A stretch of DNA of 64,000 nucleotides, from assembly GCA_026014465.1 (NCBI GenBank), contig JAOZID010000010.1, forward strand, positions 1,615,806 through 1,679,805, given 5' to 3'. Source of the stretch: Candidatus Bathyarchaeota archaeon. Lineage in GTDB: Archaea; Thermoproteota; Bathyarchaeia; Bathyarchaeales; Bathycorpusculaceae. Within the stretch, counting starts at the first letter, position 1, and each line of letters opens with the position of its first letter. Both the position numbers and the translations under genes were made by a program. The notes under the pieces were generated by a model, which did no database searches, had not been told where the DNA came from, and saw only the letters and a program-made list of their open reading frames with translations. Positions 35,382 to 44,481 of this stretch are shown here, in pieces.

Positions 35382-36407
35382 TTAGAGAAAGTTTGGTCCA
35401 AACTTGGCGTAGTCTTCTTTGCGGTAGATGCCGTCTTCGTGGATGATGCCTGTGACGTATTTGAGGGGCGTGGCGTCGAAGGCGGGGTTGAATACTTTAA
35501 CGTTGTTTGGGGCGGTTTGTTTTTCTCCAAAGTGAGTAACTTCAGCGGGGTTTCTTTGTTCTATGGTGATGTCTGCGGCTTTGTGTTTGAGGTCGAAGGT
35601 GGATTTTGGGGCTGCGACGTAGAAGGGGATGTTGTGTTCTTTGGCGAGGACTGCTACGCCGTAGGTTCCGATTTTGTTGAAGACGGCGTCTTGGACGATG
35701 CGGTCTGCCCCCACCACTACAACTTTGACGAGTCCTTGGCTCATTACGTGGGCTGCCATGTTGTCGGTGATTAACGTGACGGGTATGCCATCTCGCATTA
35801 GCTCGTAGGTTGTGAGTCTTGCGCCTTGAAGCAGCGGGCGGGTTTCGTCGGCTATTACGCTGATTTTTTTGCCTTGCTCAAACGCAGCCCTAACAACACC
35901 CAACGCCGTACCGTACTCGACCGTGGCTAACTCCCCTGCGTTACAATGGGTCAAGATGGTGTCGCCGTCTTTGATGACCTGTGCGCCGTGGCTGCTGATT
36001 CGGTGATTCTGGTTCGCGTCTTCATCTGCGATTTTCTGCGCCTCCGATAGCACCAACTCTTTTACCTCAGATACCTGCGTGGTCTGGGCAGATTTTGCTT
36101 TGTTCAAGACGCGGTCGGCTGCCCAAAACAGGTTCACTGCAGTAGGTCTTGTCTGCTTTATCTTTACAGCGGCGTCTTCTAGAGCGTCTATGAGTTCTTG
36201 CTTGCTTTTTGCCGTGGAGTTGTGTGCGGCTAGAGCTAAACCAAATGCTGCGGCGGCTCCAAGCAGGGGCGCTCCTCGTATGCGCAGAACCTTTATGGCT
36301 TCACACATGTCCCTGACCGTCTTGATTTCCAAAGTGACTTCTTCAAGGGGAAGCTTGGTTTGATCCAAAATGTAGACGGTTCCGTTCTGATGCTTAATCA
36401 TCCTCAT
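35382..36407 (-). CDS. mtnA: S-methyl-5-thioribose-1-phosphate isomerase
   Basis: 341 residues of the eIF2B-related isomerase family. Motifs are LRIRGAPLLGAAAAFG, LTHCNAGELATVEYGTALG (catalytic Cys), DETRPLLQGARLT, and VVGADRIVQDAVFNKIGTYG (catalytic Asp). It converts methylthioribose-1-P to methylthioribulose-1-P in methionine/purine salvage. The nearest alternative is ribose-1,5-bisphosphate isomerase, but the THCNAG/RGAP context and full length fit MtnA. Monocistronic. Confidence 0.88.
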   Translation of the reverse strand: MRMIKHQNGTVYILDQTKLPLEEVTLEIKTVRDMCEAIKVLRIRGAPLLGAAAAFGLALAAHNSTAKSKQELIDALEDAAVKIKQTRPTAVNLFWAADRVLNKAKSAQTTQVSEVKELVLSEAQKIADEDANQNHRISSHGAQVIKDGDTILTHCNAGELATVEYGTALGVVRAAFEQGKKISVIADETRPLLQGARLTTYELMRDGIPVTLITDNMAAHVMSQGLVKVVVVGADRIVQDAVFNKIGTYGVAVLAKEHNIPFYVAAPKSTFDLKHKAADITIEQRNPAEVTHFGEKQTAPNNVKVFNPAFDATPLKYVTGIIHEDGIYRKEDYAKFGPNFL

Positions 36408-36609
36408 GCTAAATAACCTGCATAATTGCTTAAGGTAAACAACAATGTTGTTCTGTTTAAGATTTCCTTAGAGCAAAAAGCCGATTATGCTTTTTAACTG
36501 AACCTCAACCAGTTTTTAGAATGTTTTGATGATTCATGTATTTCTAATTCTTACTTTTCAGGAATAAGCCTAATATTTGGCGAAACTAGTTTACCATCTG
36601 TCGGTTCAT

Positions 36610-37866
36610 ATGAGCTCAGAATCAGATCTGTCAAAGGTTACTTCTGTGTATGTTGTAGGTAACGGTTGCCCAGAGAGCCTTTTGGATGGTGCCCAGCTTG
36701 AGAATTACTTGAGTGAAAACGGGTATGTAGTTAAGACAAACATGTACGATGCAGACCTCATTCTTTTCAGAGCATGTGGCTTAACAAATAAGAACCAAGC
36801 ACATTCAATAAACATAATTAAAGAAATACAAAGTAATCTTAGAGCTGACCAGAAATTAATGGTTTGGGGTTGTCTCCCAAGGATTGACCCTGAAGGGCTA
36901 GCTAAGGAGTATAAGGGTCTGGTTTCTGCAGAGGCAGAGCTTCCTAACCTCAAGGAATTACTGAATTTATCCGATTCACCTCATAAATTGTCTTCAAATC
37001 AGCTGGGTAAATCTTGGTTAGTAACAGAGAAAAACGGCTCTGAACATGTACGATATCAAGGTTCAAAAGCCAGCAAGGTTCTAAAAACTTCTGCTTTGCG
37101 CTGGGATAAATACGTAAGTTCCCATTTTAACCTTGTTAGACGTAAAGACTCCACTGTTTTCTACATCAAAATATTAACAGGTTGTTCTAATGCATGCACG
37201 TTTTGTGCTGTTAGGCTATCTCGTGGCTTATCAAAAAGTAAACCCCTGCCTGAAGTTGTTGCCGAGTTTAAATTGGGGTTGCAAAAAGGCTACAAGAACT
37301 TTAGCTTAATGGGAACAAATCCGGGTGCCTATGGCATCGATTTAGGATACACTATTGTTGACCTTCTCAAGGCTCTAACGGCTATAGAAGGCGACTATAA
37401 CATTTTCCTGCGTAACTTCAATCCCTCCCACCTAAAGAAACAGCTTGATGGCTTCATTGAGGTCTTGGCTTCGAAAAAAATCAAGTATGTGGAACTTCCA
37501 GCTGAATCTGGAAATAACCGAATCTTGAAGTTGATGAACCGTGGCTACACAATTGAAGAGTACAAGCATCTGGTAAAGTCTGTTCGTGAGGCTTATCCTG
37601 CCTTGATTATTCGAACACAACTGCTGGTAGGTTTTCCCACAGAAACAGAGTCAGAATTCCAAGACACACTAAAGCTACTTGACGACGCCGTTTTTGACTA
37701 CGTTGAAGTATACGAATTCTCTGAACGCCCAGGAACCATCGCAGCCACACTAGAACCCAAAGTTCCCGACGAAGTAAAAACACAACGTTTCCTACAGTTA
37801 TCCCGAAAAGCAATTCTCAACCGTACCTCAAGAAAAATCAAAAACATCCTACTGCAAAGAATGTAA
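36610..37866 (+). CDS. MiaB-like methylthiotransferase-family radical SAM protein without TRAM domain
   Basis: About 418 residues. The N-terminal UPF0004 domain has its three Cys positions (GNGCPESLLDG, RACGLTNK, VWGCLPR). The radical SAM cluster motif is CSNACTFC (C-x3-C-x2-C), followed by a complete SAM barrel (LVGFPTETESEFQDTL). The protein ends about 30 residues after the barrel and lacks the C-terminal TRAM domain of MiaB/MtaB/RimO. A tRNA ms2 modification is the family default; a different substrate is possible. The frame opens at TTG 36577, and the ATG at 36610 is the probable start, without a strong ribosome site. Confidence 0.8.
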   Translation: MSSESDLSKVTSVYVVGNGCPESLLDGAQLENYLSENGYVVKTNMYDADLILFRACGLTNKNQAHSINIIKEIQSNLRADQKLMVWGCLPRIDPEGLAKEYKGLVSAEAELPNLKELLNLSDSPHKLSSNQLGKSWLVTEKNGSEHVRYQGSKASKVLKTSALRWDKYVSSHFNLVRRKDSTVFYIKILTGCSNACTFCAVRLSRGLSKSKPLPEVVAEFKLGLQKGYKNFSLMGTNPGAYGIDLGYTIVDLLKALTAIEGDYNIFLRNFNPSHLKKQLDGFIEVLASKKIKYVELPAESGNNRILKLMNRGYTIEEYKHLVKSVREAYPALIIRTQLLVGFPTETESEFQDTLKLLDDAVFDYVEVYEFSERPGTIAATLEPKVPDEVKTQRFLQLSRKAILNRTSRKIKNILLQRM

Positions 37867-38100
37867 CCCCAATCCACAAAAACGCCAAAAACCAAACTAA
37901 GCAGCCACCCTTTCTCTTTTCCCCTTTTGCTGCCAACCGTGGATTTGGTGCTTACAGCTAAGTCGAATCGTTGAAGCTGGGACGTTTTATTTGAAGGTAG
38001 TTTTAGGTGGACATCAAGGCTTGGTTGGTGTGTTAACTCGGAATTAAGTGGGGAACGTAAAAAACGCTGGTAAACAAGAGAAGAAGCTGGTTGTTGCTGT

Positions 38101-38850
38101 TTAGGTGGGGTCGAAGGGTGATTTGAGGTGGGTTACGACTTCGATGGGGGCGTCGTTGCTTAGTTTTAGCTGTTTTTTCCATGTTTCGCCCACTGCAATA
38201 AGGGAGAATATACCAGAGATTTCTGCCTTGGCTTTTTTGACTAACGTGACGAGGGCTTCTTGGGTTTCTCCGCTCTTGATCATGTCGTCGACGATAAGCA
38301 CGCTGTCGCGTTTCTTGATGATGTCCTTGGGAATGTATAACGTGACGGTCACACCTGAATCCCTGCCTAAAATGAAGGTTTCCTCAAGGAAGGCTTTGAC
38401 GCCTACTTCCTTGTTTCGTTTAGCAACAATAAGATTGACGCCCAAAGCATTTGCGACCATGGTAGCTAAGGGTATGCCGTCGGTTGCAGCGGTTAAAACC
38501 TTGGTGACACGTTTGCCTGCAAAGTTGGCTAATGCGTGGTTGGCGGCTTGCTGCAAGATGTTGTAGTCGCCTACGATTTCGGTGTTATCAAAGTAGCCTG
38601 TGTCATCAAATTTTATGCGGTTACGCAGCTCGGTTTCTAAGCCTACGAGTTTGGTTAAAACGCGCCAGAGCTGTTTTGCGCGGCTGGTGTTTGGCAGAAC
38701 ATGACCCTTCGCGTAGCGGCTTAGAACCGTAACTGGCAAACCTGTTTTGGAAGCTAACTCCCTGTAAGTGATATTTCGCTTATATTTTGCGGTACGTAAA
38801 AGCTCAATGGTCATTAACCTGAGCTTGAGGTCTTCCGCATGAGTGCTCAT
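38101..38850 (-). CDS. HTH plus phosphoribosyltransferase regulator (GfcR-like)
   Basis: 249 residues. The N-terminal helix-turn-helix (ITYRELASKTGLPVTVLSRY, about 27-46) is followed by a type I phosphoribosyltransferase fold with the PRPP loop VLIVDDMIKSGET. This arrangement is known for archaeal PyrE-like regulators such as GfcR of haloarchaea, which control sugar metabolism genes. It probably binds DNA and senses PRPP or a related sugar phosphate; enzymatic activity is doubtful. It is a single gene, and no neighbouring target is evident. Confidence 0.82.
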   Translation of the reverse strand: MSTHAEDLKLRLMTIELLRTAKYKRNITYRELASKTGLPVTVLSRYAKGHVLPNTSRAKQLWRVLTKLVGLETELRNRIKFDDTGYFDNTEIVGDYNILQQAANHALANFAGKRVTKVLTAATDGIPLATMVANALGVNLIVAKRNKEVGVKAFLEETFILGRDSGVTVTLYIPKDIIKKRDSVLIVDDMIKSGETQEALVTLVKKAKAEISGIFSLIAVGETWKKQLKLSNDAPIEVVTHLKSPFDPT

Positions 38851-39040
38851 CCTATCTTTTCCCCCGTATACACCTACAAGTCAAATACTAAAACATTACC
38901 AAACTATACTTGCTTGCCAATTTATATTTTCCGTGTAAAACTCACACCCAAACCTAGTCAGCTTTAGAACCCAAACAAAAAAGCACCTGACACTTCAACC
39001 TAAGCTCCAAACAAAAGAAAAAAGTAGCCCTGTGGGCGGG

Positions 39041-39709
39041 TTATTTCTGGTATGTTGTGGGGTCTTGGATTTGTGCTTTGGCAAACGCGTTTTTGCGGTT
39101 GACGCACGATTCGCATGTTCCACAGTGCACGTCTGAGCTGCGGTAACACGACCACGTAAGCTCTAGGGGCACGCCAAGGTCCGCGGCAATTGATAGGAGC
39201 TGGGCTTTGGTTTTGCCGCTAAAGGGCGCTTCGATTTGTATTTGGCTATCCGTTCCAAGCTGCGCGGCTTTCTCAAACGCCTTGTAGAATTCTCTGCGGC
39301 AATCAGGATAAAACGGCTCATCCGACCCTTGGGCACCATAAAAGATTCTCTCTGCCCCAACCGAAGCTGCATACGCAACCGCCACGGAAAGAAAAATGGC
39401 GTTCCTAAACGGCACAATAATGGGCTGCGTGAAGTCTGAGGTCAAGGGTATGTTTTCGTCGCACAGTGAAGTGACTCCTGTGAATATGGTTTTGAGCGCA
39501 GAGAGGTCAATGACTTTTATGGGCGCTGCGAGTTTTTGTGCGATTTGGCTGGCGCAGTTGGTTTCTTTGTCTGCCATTTGTCCGTACTTAAAGCTTACCG
39601 CGTAGATGCTATAGCCCTGCTGTTTTGCCCAGTACGCAACCGTCGCGGAGTCAGGTCCACCACTTAGAACAACTACACATTTCTTGTTTTCAATTTTTTG
39701 ATCCATCAT
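39041..39709 (-). CDS. queC: 7-cyano-7-deazaguanine (preQ0) synthase
   Basis: 222 residues of the ATP-pyrophosphatase family. The PP-loop VLSGGPDSAT lies near the start, and the C-terminal zinc site is CYRSSDVHCGTCESCVNRK (four Cys). It converts carboxy-deazaguanine to preQ0, the precursor of archaeosine. The start is placed at the ATG at 39709, which overlaps the queT stop (ATGA), rather than the ATG four codons upstream; GGTGG lies 4 bases before it. It is co-transcribed with the transporter gene. Confidence 0.9.
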   Translation of the reverse strand: MMDQKIENKKCVVVLSGGPDSATVAYWAKQQGYSIYAVSFKYGQMADKETNCASQIAQKLAAPIKVIDLSALKTIFTGVTSLCDENIPLTSDFTQPIIVPFRNAIFLSVAVAYAASVGAERIFYGAQGSDEPFYPDCRREFYKAFEKAAQLGTDSQIQIEAPFSGKTKAQLLSIAADLGVPLELTWSCYRSSDVHCGTCESCVNRKNAFAKAQIQDPTTYQK

Positions 39710-40194
39710 GTTTTCCACCATCTAAATCTTCTTCCAATTAACGTAAACACCACCGCTCCAAGGAAACACACAATCTGCTCTGCCACAAACAAATACGGCA
39801 AAGTCACAACCATAGGTGCATTAGCAACAAGCGGCTGACTAAGCATCCAACTCACGCTCACCGAAATAATTGCTGCAGTCACCGCGCCCGAAACAAAATA
39901 GTTCCCCTTAAACGGCTTCGCAACAACATACCCCGCCAAACCCGCCAGCAAACTCATCACAGGCATAAACGCCAACTCATAATACAGCGGAAACGGCGTA
40001 AACAAGTTTCCAATTAACGCCCCCAACGCGTAACCCACCGCCAAAACCCATTTCTTGGAAATGCCCGGGCGCAGGGCACCTGCAACTCTGAACTGCAAAG
40101 GCCCATACGATATAGGTGCAAAAGCAAAAACTAACGCCGCATACAAAGCAGCGTAAATCGTGGTTAAAGCTAAATCCTTAGTGTTTATTCTCAA
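39706..40194 (-). CDS. queT: QueT-family queuosine/deazaguanine precursor transporter
   Basis: About 162 residues, five to six membrane segments, with the QueT motif YGPLQFRVAGALRP and TPFPLYYELAFMPVMSLLAG. It is an S-component-like importer of preQ0/preQ1-type bases. Its overlap with queC suggests that both synthesis and salvage feed archaeosine formation by TgtA. The frame extends to 40278, but the TTG at 40194 fits the family N-terminus and has GGAGGAG about 10 bases upstream. A TATA-like element (minus strand, about 40222-40232) lies just ahead. Confidence 0.82.
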   Translation of the reverse strand: MRINTKDLALTTIYAALYAALVFAFAPISYGPLQFRVAGALRPGISKKWVLAVGYALGALIGNLFTPFPLYYELAFMPVMSLLAGLAGYVVAKPFKGNYFVSGAVTAAIISVSVSWMLSQPLVANAPMVVTLPYLFVAEQIVCFLGAVVFTLIGRRFRWWKT

Positions 40195-40352
40195 ATTTAC
40201 TACTTCTCCTCCAACTCCGGGGTTTATATTTACTGGCGGAACGGGTGGAGGCCCACTTACCCGCCAACAAAGCCACAAAACCCTCTGTGTCCTTAAAAAC
40301 GTTATGCGTCCAAACGAACCAAAAATGCGTTCTCATCCGCTTAAGAGCGGGC

Positions 40353-40694
40353 TTACTTTTGCTTTCGGGCTTGCAGATAGCTCTCTTTTACATACGGCAT
40401 AACTGCGTTGAGGTCTTCGAGGCTGTGGAGGCTAATTTGTATCCAACTCTTCACCTGTTTCTCTCCAGCCCTAAAGTAGGTAGTTTCAAAATGCGCTGCA
40501 ACCTTCTCCCTATCCGCTTGCTCTAGCCGCGTAATTACAATGCCCTCTGTAACCAAAAACACAAACAACCTCTCATCAGCCTTGTAGCAGGGGCAACCAA
40601 ACATCTTCTTAAAACCAATCCTATCCCAACTCAACACTTCCTCTTCCAAAGCCAACCTATACGGCGCCATAACCTCCTCCACATAATACTTCAA
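40353..40694 (-). CDS. TfoX N-terminal-like small protein
   Basis: 113 residues. The segment IGFKKMFGCPCYKADERLFVFLV and the later ADREKVAAHFET resemble the TfoX/Sxy N-terminal domain. No HTH is seen. The function is unknown in archaea. A TTG start overlaps the upstream membrane protein stop by four bases (TTGA), so the pair is translated together. Confidence 0.55.
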   Translation of the reverse strand: MKYYVEEVMAPYRLALEEEVLSWDRIGFKKMFGCPCYKADERLFVFLVTEGIVITRLEQADREKVAAHFETTYFRAGEKQVKSWIQISLHSLEDLNAVMPYVKESYLQARKQK

Positions 40695-41611
40695 AACAGT
40701 TCACCTCTGCCTTTACTAGTGATTACTGCAGCTCCTAAGATTAGCGCTGCTGCGAGCCAGAGTTCAATTAACGGGGCAAACGAGTTGTAAACGGGAACCC
40801 AAACCGCAACGGCAGCGTAAACTATGACATAACAAGCAATCAACATCAGGGCAGTTCCCAGTAAACACGGATTTGGCTGGGTTTTTCTTTGAATCAGCGG
40901 CAAACAAGCAACGGCGCAGACTACCGCAGCGGCAAGCAACGTGGACACTGAGTTGGCGGCACCCAAAACCTCCCAGGCGGTTCCCTGCCAGTCCCCTAAT
41001 GGTAAAAGCGCGTACGTCCACAACAGGGCATGTTTAACCCACAACCCCAACACATACAAAGGAGCCGCAACCCCAAACCACCGCAAAACCTCCTGATTGC
41101 TTTGGTTTTTCCTGATTTTGCGGCTTAGAATCAACAGCGGCGGCGATATAAGAGCGGCTTGCAGCAGAAACGATGCAGCCGTATACAGATTCAAATCTAT
41201 CCCAGAAGTTATCTGCGAACCCACAACATGGTTAATGCCTGAAGGAATCAAAAATGCAAAATAGAGCGCCTCAAAAAACAGCGCAACGCCAAATCTGCCA
41301 AGCCACCGACCATCCCCTCTAACAAAAAGCACCGCCGCATAAACCCCAAACACGCCCGCAATTAACCGCAGATAAATCCCCACCGAAGACGCAAACTCCT
41401 GCACCAAAATCAACACCGTCTGAAGCGCAGGATGCGACGTCTCCACAAACTCCATCACAGAAGGAAACCCAGCCGAAAACCTACAAAGAAAAACCGACGT
41501 AACAACCGCCTGATACACACCATACAACAAAAACGCAACCGCAACAGAAAACAAACCAAACCCAACAAACCCCGACCTCCTCAAACCCTCACCCTCACAG
41601 TTTAAAATCAA
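40691..41611 (-). CDS. Polytopic membrane protein, unknown
   Basis: 306 residues with about eight hydrophobic segments and no recognised motif. The TTG start at 41611 has AAGGAGAG about 4 bases before it. It is followed by an overlapping TfoX-like gene and preceded by a tRNA-Arg gene on the same strand. No function can be proposed. Confidence 0.65.
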   Translation of the reverse strand: MILNCEGEGLRRSGFVGFGLFSVAVAFLLYGVYQAVVTSVFLCRFSAGFPSVMEFVETSHPALQTVLILVQEFASSVGIYLRLIAGVFGVYAAVLFVRGDGRWLGRFGVALFFEALYFAFLIPSGINHVVGSQITSGIDLNLYTAASFLLQAALISPPLLILSRKIRKNQSNQEVLRWFGVAAPLYVLGLWVKHALLWTYALLPLGDWQGTAWEVLGAANSVSTLLAAAVVCAVACLPLIQRKTQPNPCLLGTALMLIACYVIVYAAVAVWVPVYNSFAPLIELWLAAALILGAAVITSKGRGELF

Positions 41612-41672
41612 TACTCTCCTTGGTTTACATAGCTTTTCTGTAAAAACCTGTTTGCCTGCTGTTTGGGGTTGG

Positions 41673-41750
41673 TGGCGGATCCGCTGGGATTTGAACCCAG
41701 GACATTCAGCTTAGAAGGCTGACGCGCTATCCGTGCTGCGCCACGGATCC
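41673..41750 (-). tRNA. tRNA-Arg (TCT)
   Basis: Cloverleaf on the minus strand. Acceptor stem GGATCCG/CGGATCC, D stem GCGC/GCGC, anticodon stem TCAGC/GCTGA with loop CTTCTAA (anticodon TCT), T arm CTGGG-TTCAAAT-CCCAG, discriminator G and an encoded CCA (41673-41675). No intron. Confidence 0.95.
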
Positions 41751-41965
41751 TTTTTGTGTAGAGTTTTCATAATAAGGTCTTAGAGATATAATTTTACCTG
41801 TTGTTTGGTGGGTTTTGTGGCTTGTGGGTTGGTGGTTGTGTTTTGTTTGGGGGTTGGCGGGTGGGTTGTTTGTTGTTTAGCTTGGTTTTTGGAGATGTTT
41901 TTGCGAAAAGGTTATTAATTTAGTTTCTTGATACGGTGAGCAATTGTTGGGCATGGGACAGATGT

Positions 41966-42709
41966 ATGGTTGGTCTTAACCCTCTGGTGTCAGTGATTAT
42001 TCCGACTTATCGTGAAGAGGAAACTATTGAGGGCTGTTTGAAGAGCGTTGTGAATCAGCGTTTTGACGAAGGCTCCATTGAAAGTATTGTGGTGGATAGT
42101 CATAGCCCAGATAACACTCGTGAGGTTGCTAAGCGAAGTGCAACTAAAGTTCTTGATTTGCGTGCCCGCGGGGTAGGTCGCGCCCGAAACGCTGGTGCCA
42201 AAGCTGCTTGCGGCGAGTTATTGCTGTTTTTGGATGCCGACACATACCTTGAAACCGACTTTGTATCCCAAATGTATCATGACTTCATCGACCCCAAAGT
42301 CGTCTGCGTCTCAGGTATCCTAAAAAACCTAGAGCTTCTCAAACCTCTTGACCGCCTTTTCGCAGTTTCCCACTACAATTTCACTAACAAAATCGCCGAC
42401 TTGACCGCGCGGTTAGGTTTTCCCATGTTCCCCAGCGTCTGCTGCGCTGCCCGAAAAGCCGTCTTTGACAGGGTAGGCGGCTTTGACGAAGACATCGCAT
42501 GCGGCGAAGACATAACCTTCTCGCGGAAAATGGGACGCATGGGCAAATGCGTAGTAAACAACCGCGCCACAGCTTACACTTCAGTTAGACGCATAAGCAA
42601 CTGCGGAAAACGCGAAATGTACTCCATGTACTTCAAAAACTACGTACGCGTCTTCATCCTAAATCAGCGCCCATGGGTCCAAGATTTCCCCCACATCAAC
42701 ACAAAATAA
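41966..42709 (+). CDS. Family 2 glycosyltransferase
   Basis: 247 residues. GT-A fold: VSVIIPTYREEETI at the N-terminus, VDSHSPDNT, the metal-binding FLDADTYLE (DxD), and GGFDEDIACGEDITFS (ED motif). No membrane helices, so it is a cytoplasmic or peripheral transferase for glycolipid or surface glycan. The ATG at 41966 gives the family N-terminus; the frame extends to a GTG at 41936. It converges with the DMT transporter gene. Confidence 0.85.
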   Translation: MVGLNPLVSVIIPTYREEETIEGCLKSVVNQRFDEGSIESIVVDSHSPDNTREVAKRSATKVLDLRARGVGRARNAGAKAACGELLLFLDADTYLETDFVSQMYHDFIDPKVVCVSGILKNLELLKPLDRLFAVSHYNFTNKIADLTARLGFPMFPSVCCAARKAVFDRVGGFDEDIACGEDITFSRKMGRMGKCVVNNRATAYTSVRRISNCGKREMYSMYFKNYVRVFILNQRPWVQDFPHINTK

Positions 42710-42726
42710 CCCTGGCGTCTTGAGGT

Positions 42727-43596
42727 TTATAGGGTGATGCAGATTACTCCAAAAACCGTTATCGCTATGCTTGCTAGTAGCCACGCGGAGATTTGTTCTA
42801 ATTCTTTGAGGTAAACTATCGCAAATGCTCCCACGAACAGGGGCTCGGTTGCCAGAAGTGGCATGGTTATGCTTACTTGTTCGATGTTTAGGGCGTAAAA
42901 TGCTAAGAGCCACGTTATTGCTTGTCCGATTCCTGCTGCCCAAAACCATCGCAGGTTCTTTTTGAAGTTTAGTTTTCGCTGGGTGGGTCTGTGCATCGCC
43001 AGCATGAACGCGTAGGGGGCAAGCGAGAACGTGTAGGCTATGGCGACTCCAAGTATGGGCATGTTGGATATGTCTAGGGCGTATTTTCGAATTATGCTCG
43101 ATACGCCTAGGGTGAATGCGGCTATGGCGGGGAGTAGCAGGTATCTTCGTTGCCGTTTGGCTTGGCTAAGGCTGCGTGACGGGTTGATTTCCATGAGCAC
43201 GATGCCCACGATGATGGCTGCAACGCCAATGATGTTCCAGTTCGTCAAAACTTCCCCCAGCAACAAAACCGCCAAAAGCGAACTATACAACGGATTGGTC
43301 GCGTAAACCGCTGACGTTACAGGTGCCCCCAGCTTGCTCATGCCCTTATAATACAGGAGTCTGACAATTCCTGGGGACAATACTCCGCTGACTGCAAAAA
43401 ACGCCACCGCCCCAACGCTTATTGCAAGGTTTTCCTCCGATGCAATTAGCGCTGCAGGCCACAAAATTGCCATACCCACGACGGTTAGGATGAGGCTTAT
43501 GTTGAAGGTGTTTGAATGGTCCGAGTATTTCCTGACTAAGACTATGGATAACCCTGAAGTCGCCGCAGACAGCAAAGCAATAGCAATGCCTAACAT
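42727..43596 (-). CDS. EamA/DMT-family transporter
   Basis: 289 residues with ten predicted membrane segments in two five-helix repeats, each ending in a typical EamA stretch (GAPVTSAVYATNPLYSSLLAVLLLGE; SITMPLLATEPLFVGAFAIVYLKE). It is an exporter of metabolites with unknown substrate. The ATG at 43596 is chosen because the 30 codons upstream (from 43686) are polar and atypical. Confidence 0.85.
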   Translation of the reverse strand: MLGIAIALLSAATSGLSIVLVRKYSDHSNTFNISLILTVVGMAILWPAALIASEENLAISVGAVAFFAVSGVLSPGIVRLLYYKGMSKLGAPVTSAVYATNPLYSSLLAVLLLGEVLTNWNIIGVAAIIVGIVLMEINPSRSLSQAKRQRRYLLLPAIAAFTLGVSSIIRKYALDISNMPILGVAIAYTFSLAPYAFMLAMHRPTQRKLNFKKNLRWFWAAGIGQAITWLLAFYALNIEQVSITMPLLATEPLFVGAFAIVYLKELEQISAWLLASIAITVFGVICITL

Positions 43597-43707
43597 GTTC
43601 CACTGCACAGTAAAGTTTGGATGTATTAAAACAAATCTAGCTTTTCTGTGGGGTTTGCCGCGCGTTATGTTTAAACTTCTGGGCAAGCTTAACAGTTGGG
43701 TGGGTTT

Positions 43708-44328
43708 ATGACTAAAATCGACTACAAAAAAGAGCTAAAACCCCTTTACGGCGCCTCGTTTAAGGGCGTTGCAGTGGTAGATGTTCCTGCCATGAATTTT
43801 TTGATGGTGGACGGTTTTGGTGACCCAAACACTTCTCAGGTTTACCGTGAGGCTGTGGAGGCTTTGTTTAGCGTCTCTTACGCCCTCAAATTCATGGTCA
43901 AGAAAGGTGAGGCTGCGGTTGATTATGGAGTGTTGCCTTTGGAGGGGCTGTGGTGGGCTGATGACATGACCAGTTTCGCCGCCCAAGACAAAGACGCTTG
44001 GAAGTGGACTATGATGATTATGCAGCCCAAATTTGTGACAAAACAGCTTTTCGAACAAGCCGCTTTGCAAGTGCAGAAAAAGAAAAACCTGCCCGCCGTA
44101 GACCGTTTGCACTTTGAAGCCTTCGATGAGGGCTTGTCTGCCCAAATCCTACATTTTGGCTCCTACGTCCAAGAAGCCCCCACCATCAAACAGCTCCACG
44201 GTTTTATCCAAGAAAACAGCTACGTCTTCAACGGCAAACATCACGAAATCTATTTGGGCGACCCCCGAAAATCTGCTCCTGAAAAACTAAAAACCATCCT
44301 GCGCCAGCCTATGAAAAAAATAACGTGA
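43708..44328 (+). CDS. GyrI-like small-molecule-binding domain protein
   Basis: 206 residues resembling GyrI-like (SbmC/effector-binding) proteins: an opening DVPAMNFLMVDGFGDPNTS and an end HHEIYLGDPRKSAPEKLKT, which is typical of this group. There is no DNA-binding domain. Its natural ligand is unknown. The ATG at 43708 is preceded by GGGTGGG; the frame is open from a GTG at 43696. It diverges from the DMT transporter. Confidence 0.75.
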   Translation: MTKIDYKKELKPLYGASFKGVAVVDVPAMNFLMVDGFGDPNTSQVYREAVEALFSVSYALKFMVKKGEAAVDYGVLPLEGLWWADDMTSFAAQDKDAWKWTMMIMQPKFVTKQLFEQAALQVQKKKNLPAVDRLHFEAFDEGLSAQILHFGSYVQEAPTIKQLHGFIQENSYVFNGKHHEIYLGDPRKSAPEKLKTILRQPMKKIT

Positions 44329-44481
44329 TTTTTCTTTGCAACCTGCTTTGGCGTTTCTTTTTTGCTTTCCTTTTTTATGTAAATTTCCTTTTGAAAAACA
44401 AAGCGTTTTAAGTAACGATTCCTCTTTAAAGGGACATATTCACTGTATATGTGTTTGCGTGTCCTGTTTTGTGTGATTGTT

